A stretch of 64,000 bases of DNA from Capitulum mitella (lineage: Eukaryota > Arthropoda > Thecostraca > Pollicipedomorpha > Pollicipedidae), in contig CP099842.1 in the NCBI GenBank assembly GCA_030062745.1, forward strand, positions 3,844,001 through 3,908,000, written 5' to 3'. Below the pieces are notes generated by a model. The model saw only the letters and a program-made list of their open reading frames with translations, had not been told where the DNA came from and did not search any database. A program made the position numbers and the translations under genes. This document shows, one piece after another, positions 23,101 to 29,100 of the stretch; the first letter of the stretch is position 1; every line of letters begins with the position of its first letter.

Positions 23101-26100
23101 GAAGCTGCTTTGACCGGGCCGGAAGAGGCTCCTTCGTCAAAAGGACAGAGAAAAAGAAGAACTGAGGATCCGTTGAACAACTTGTTGAAGACAGGACTGC
23201 TAGTGTACTGACATAAAACCCGAAGAAGTCAGCTGAAGATGATTCCGTGTATTACTGAATCCGTCAACTGAAACCAGACTGATATAACTGTTTGCATCAG
23301 TTGGCTGGGGATGCATGTACAGCGTGTCCCCCCAAAAATGTGACAATTTTCTTAATAACGGATGTAGTTTTAAAGATAAACAAGTGATTTTTTTCACGTA
23401 GTAATACATATCCATGATTTTTGTTCTCGAAACGTTCATTAGTGCCAGAGTTATGAAGCTGATGACGCTGGGGCTCACAATCGAGGAAAAGGCATTTTGT
23501 GTTGAAAAATACGCAACAAACAAATTTTCCCAACACACCCGTTTGGATTTTGACGCTGTTTCGGCCTTAAAAGACGCGATGCCTCTGACAATCAATTTGC
23601 CGTTGAACGCACAAATTCGGAGTTCATGGAACGGTACATTAGCTGAGCGCTTCCCGAGCGAGGCTACTCACTCAGGAAGACCGAAATCCTAAAAAAAAAT
23701 ACTTCAGCCGACATCGCAGCCGTCGCGTCCCTTAGTCCTCGCTGCCAAGAACTCGAGACGTCCGAGAATGGATTGTCTAACATTCTAATGAAGGGCTTGA
23801 AGTTACACCTATACCATATAGGTGTGTTCCATGAACTCGATCCCCAACACAAGGAGAAACGGATGGCGATGTGTCAGTGGTTGACTGACAAACTCGAGCT
23901 GGAACCAAACTTCCCTGACGATCTCTGGTTCACAGATGAGGCGTACATTTTGCTCATTGGCCAGGTCAGTTCAAAAAGCAACATATACTGGGGATCGTGC
24001 TTCAAAGTGAACCTTGCGATCCGTGCAATCCCCATCGCTCAGTGCGTGAACGTTGTGAATGTTTCGTTTTGTTTCGTTTTGCCAAACGCATCTGGATGTG
24101 TTTGAGCCGTCGAGGCCAACATTTAGCGCACTTACTGAAATAGCCATAAAATCAATACAAAACGTCTTATCGTTATAATAGTTGGTGGGCTAAAGATGCA
24201 GAACATTACAAATTCTGTGCGAAAATATGACGTTCCTAACTCAATAGACAACAAAGTTACTGCCAAAGGTGAGTGTCGCATTTTTTGGGGGACACCCTGT
24301 ACATGCATCAGTCAGCTGCAGAAGGTGACACGTACCTGAAGTAGCCGGCTGAAGAGGGTGATCCGGTGCAGCTGGTACTCGATGTCAGCCTCCCTGATCA
24401 CCAGAGGAAGCCGGGCCGTGTCTCGCAGCTCCATCTGACTCTGGCTGTGGAGGACTGGGCCGGACCTGAGGGAATTATACGGCGTCCTGTCATCAGCGGC
24501 TGCATCCGGCTCTGACTGTGGAGAACAGGGCCATACCTGACGGAATAATAATACAGCATTCTGTTACAGCTGCTCCACCCGGCCCTGACTGTGCAGATCA
24601 TGGGCGGGGCTGAGGAAATAATAACGCAGCGTCCTGTTATCGGTTCCACCTGGCTCCGGCTGTCCAGAACGGAGCCGGAACTGAGGGTATAATAATACAG
24701 CGCCTTGTTAGCGCTGCTCCACCTGGCTCTGACTGCGCAGAACTTGGACAAAACTGAGGCAATGATACAGCCTCCTGCCAGTTTCATTTGGCAGTGAATG
24801 CAGAACATGGGCGGAGCTGAGGGCACAACAGAGCGTTCCGGTGCCGTTGCCCCGTCTCTAACCGACCGGATGGGACCGACACTCAGGGAGTAACACGGCG
24901 TCCTGTTATCGGCTCCACCCGAGTCGCCGTGCAGGGTCGGGCCGGAAGCGAGGCAATGATATCACTTCCTGCTATCAGCCCTAACGTCACCAGTGCTGCA
25001 GCCCTGCAGCTAACGCCCCATTCGAATGTGAAGTACCCAGCCGGATCCCGGCAACATAAAGCGTACGGTGACCAGCTCCTGTTGCCGGTCACGTCACCGC
25101 CGGGCGCTGCAGGATCGACCCGGGCGGGGCTGACACGCCCGGCCAACACGAGTTCAAGGATCCCGAGAGACCGAGCCCAGGACGGCGAGACAGACGGAAG
25201 AGACAGGGAAAGGTGGTCGGCCCGAACGCGTGGACGGGGAGTACGGCACGGGAGGCGTCAGGTGGGTGCGCCGCATACCGACAGACAGAACAGCAGTGAG
25301 TGGAAGATCACCACGAGAAGATAAAATGAATCTAAGAAAAAACGGTCCAGTTTTCAAGAAGTGCGTCCTTCACGGTATTAAGACCAGCTTTGCATGATTT
25401 GCATGCAATCGGACCCTTCACTCACAGTGCAGGAACCAAAATCCAACAATGAGTCACCGGGAATGCAATGAACACGTCAGGCCGCTGCCCAGTCTGTCTA
25501 GACATTCAGATAATCCGGCGCGGCTGCGGGTGTTTGGCGGCTCTCACGCCTTCTCCAGCAAGCTCTCACCCCTTCTCCAGCAAGCTATCACCCCCTCTAC
25601 AGCGGGTTCTCACCACTTTCTCAGCAGGCTCTCGCCGCTTCTGCTTCAGCTTCCGCAGGCTCTCACCGCTTCTCCAGCAGGCTCTCACCGCTCCCCAAAC
25701 AGACTCTCACTGTCTCTCCGGCAGGCTCTCACCACTTCCCCACAGGCTCTCCCCGCCTCCCCGTAGGCTCTCACCACTTCTCCAACAGGCTCTCACCGCT
25801 CCCCAAATAGGCTCTCACTGTCTCTCCGCAAGGCTCTCACCGCTTCCCACACAGGCTCTCACCGCCTCCCCGCAGGCCATTGTTGGAAAAATGATCATAT
25901 TCTGGTGTCAAGGAGAACCAAAAAAAGTACAATCCAAGAAAAATTTTGTACTCCAAAATGGTCATTTGGCCCACCCCAAAAGACATGGGTATTCCTATTC
26001 AATCAGAATTTGAAGTTGCCCAGCGTCCCCCCCCCGTTGATGGTTTACCATCCATACTCAGCTGCTGAAGTACACTCTAAACCCACGGCCAGCCGCCTTC

Positions 26101-29100
26101 CGACCCCCTCCCCCAGGCCAACGACTCTGCTGACCTACCATGTAGACCCAGGAAACTGATTTGCCCCCCCAACGGATCCTCTGGATCCGCCCCTGCTGGC
26201 CAGATATGCTTGCAAAGCACCTAGTTAGTCCCTGTCTCTCACATAAACGCATGATATTTTATACTCCAAAAGAGAGAAAAACCAGGTTTCTAACACTCCC
26301 GCAGGCTCTCACCACTCCTCCGGCAGGTTCTCACTGCTCCCCAAGAAGGCTCTCGCCGTCTCTCCGCAGGCTCTCACCGCTTCTCGAGGAGCGGATAGAA
26401 GGCGGCCGGCGAGACGTCCCGCAGCCTCTTCAGCAGCGGCTCCAGCGGCAGCGGCACCACGCTCGGGTCGTACAGCGTGTCCCGGTCGCGGCGCACTCCG
26501 AACGGCTCGCCCTCCAGCGTCACCACGCTGAAACGACCCAGGGCTGTGACGGTGGCACGGGACGGGCGGCCCGCTGGAACCGGGACGGGTCGATGTCTCG
26601 CTGGGAGAGGATCCTGCCCGCGCTGAGGCCGGAAACACGGAACGCCAAAACGCGCTGACGATCATTGCGCAATCAGCGGGGGATTAAACAGGTCCCAATC
26701 GAACAAGGTAGTCAACAAGATAAAACAGTCCACACAGCGGCAATACCTCCTCTTGAGCTGACCCAATATACCATTATCAACCGGAAGCGTAGAGGCGAGC
26801 GGCGCTGCCGTGAAACCGCTAGAAATGAATGACTACAGGAACAAGGAAGCTACGGTACCATGCGGGGAATCACATGTGATTCAACGAGATCATCACCACT
26901 GTGAAGCGAAATAGCCTACGCTTCTGAGGATTACGCTTCATACCTCACATGTGATTCAACGAGATCATCACCACTGTGAAACGTTATAGCCTACGCTTCT
27001 GAGGATTACGCTCCATACCCCAAACCTTTACTGTACGAGCTGGTTCCACCGATATAAACGTAACGTCCATACGACGTTTAGCCCAACTTACCATCGCCAG
27101 CGTTACAACTCACAGTTTTCCAGCCCACCAGAAACTGCCGAGAGTGCGCGACGTTTCCACTCTCGGAGGTGTCACTCCCCTGCAGACGCTCACTTGGGCA
27201 CGGTGAGGATCGGTGGCTTGGCCTTGACGCGGCCCTGGTTCCTGAGCTCGGTCTCCAAATCGCCGCCGGCTAGCCGCCAGAGGTGGTACACCTCGAGCAA
27301 GGGCCGGGTGCGCAGGTGGGTCTCGACGGCGGCGGCGCGGCCGGGCGGTGGCGGCGGCGGCAGCGGCGGCGGCGCAGCCGGCTCGGCGCCGCCGTCCGGC
27401 GGGGCCAGCGTCAGCGGGAACGGTTGCACGAGGCGGCCGGGCGGCGGCGGCGCGCGGCCCGCCAGCGCCCCGTGCTGCAGCAGCTCGGCCGCGGCCGGCC
27501 GCCGGCCGGGGTCCGGAGTCAGGCAGAGCCGGATCAGATCCGCCAGGTCGGCCGGCAGCGCCTGCCGAGGGCGCGGCGGTCACAGGGCGGCCGGTCGACG
27601 GGGCAGACGGTCAGCCCCCGCCGGGGGAATCGCGGCCATAACACAGCGCAACGGAGGTGAGCGTGCTTCACAGCTTGCCGGGAACAGCCTCTAGCACGCA
27701 GAGCCACTAGGACGTAACAAACGAAGCGGGTGTCGAAAGGCGAGTTCCGCAGCGTTTATCGCTGCCGCGCAGGACGACATTCAGAGCTCGGAGTTGAGGG
27801 GTCGGAGCCCGCGGGGAGGGCGACCGTCGGAGGCCGAACCTCCGCGAGCCGGCGTCAGCGCCGCCCGCTCGGCAGACGTTCAGATGTCCCGCTTAGGTCG
27901 CATACGGCTCTCTGACGTAGGGGACTTTGGTCGCCCGTTGGACGTGGCATTAAAAAAAACGGGATAAGTCAACAGATCACACCCTACTAGCAGAAACGCA
28001 GAAGCCCAATGATTAGAGTATAATCGACATCGAAATGTGGTCGCGTGCCCAGGGTGTACAAAGGTCAATGTGAGATGCGCAGTCACCGCCAATACAGCAG
28101 TCGCCAGAGTCATACAGCACCATTCAAAGGGCCAACAAAAACTGCATGGACAGTCTGCTCCACATGTGAAGCAGCGCTCCAGAAAAACCTAGCAGACACC
28201 GCCGAAAAGAGCAGAGGCATGGTATTACTTAGGGTGGTTCAAACGTATCCGACACTCACAGCTGCAGTACTTTTCAAAACACATATGGACCGCCTCATGA
28301 CCGAAAACTTCCGCTGGAACACATCAAAGACGGTCTCGTGCATCAAACGGTCCGAAAAGTGCTCCCATCAAACGGTAATATCAGCTGCCCTGCAGTGATT
28401 CATCACCAAAAGTTCGCAGGGGTCACTGGCGAATCTTAAACAGTCCGCTATTCCACGTAGTTCGCACTGATATGGGACGAATATAAGTCTATATAAGACG
28501 AGAATAAATCTATAACCTCGACAGGCCCAATTCGCCATTCATTCTCAGGCGCTTCCATCTGCCTTTTCCACTTCCACTTCCACTGCCGCTCGTCAAAATC
28601 ACGAGAGCGCCTCGCCTCACGACCGCAACACCTCCGAACTCCCCTCTCTAACCTCCGTTAACCGTTCCATTTCCGGCCCATTTCTTCTACATTCTGGCGC
28701 CACTTCACCCGAAACGTCCAGCTCAGGGTCCTACTGTAAGAACATTACATTAAGTCCATCCAACACATTACCAGCTCACAGACCACACCACGGCTCACCT
28801 GAAACAAACGTGACCCAAGTCACAATCACAAACCGCGCTCTCGCCCCTCCACCAGAGTACGGATACCCGGCTCCGACTCACCTCAAGCGCCATCCAACCC
28901 GTCAAACCCGGCTCCACCTCACAGAGAGCGCAATCCAGACCGTCAAACCCAGCTCCAGCTCACCTCGAGCGCCATCCAACCCGTCAAACCCGGCTCCACC
29001 TCACAGAGAGCGCAATCCAGACCGTCAAACCCAGCTCCAGCTCACCTCGAGCGCCATCCAACCCGTCAAACCCGGCTCCACCTCACAGAGAGCGCAATCC

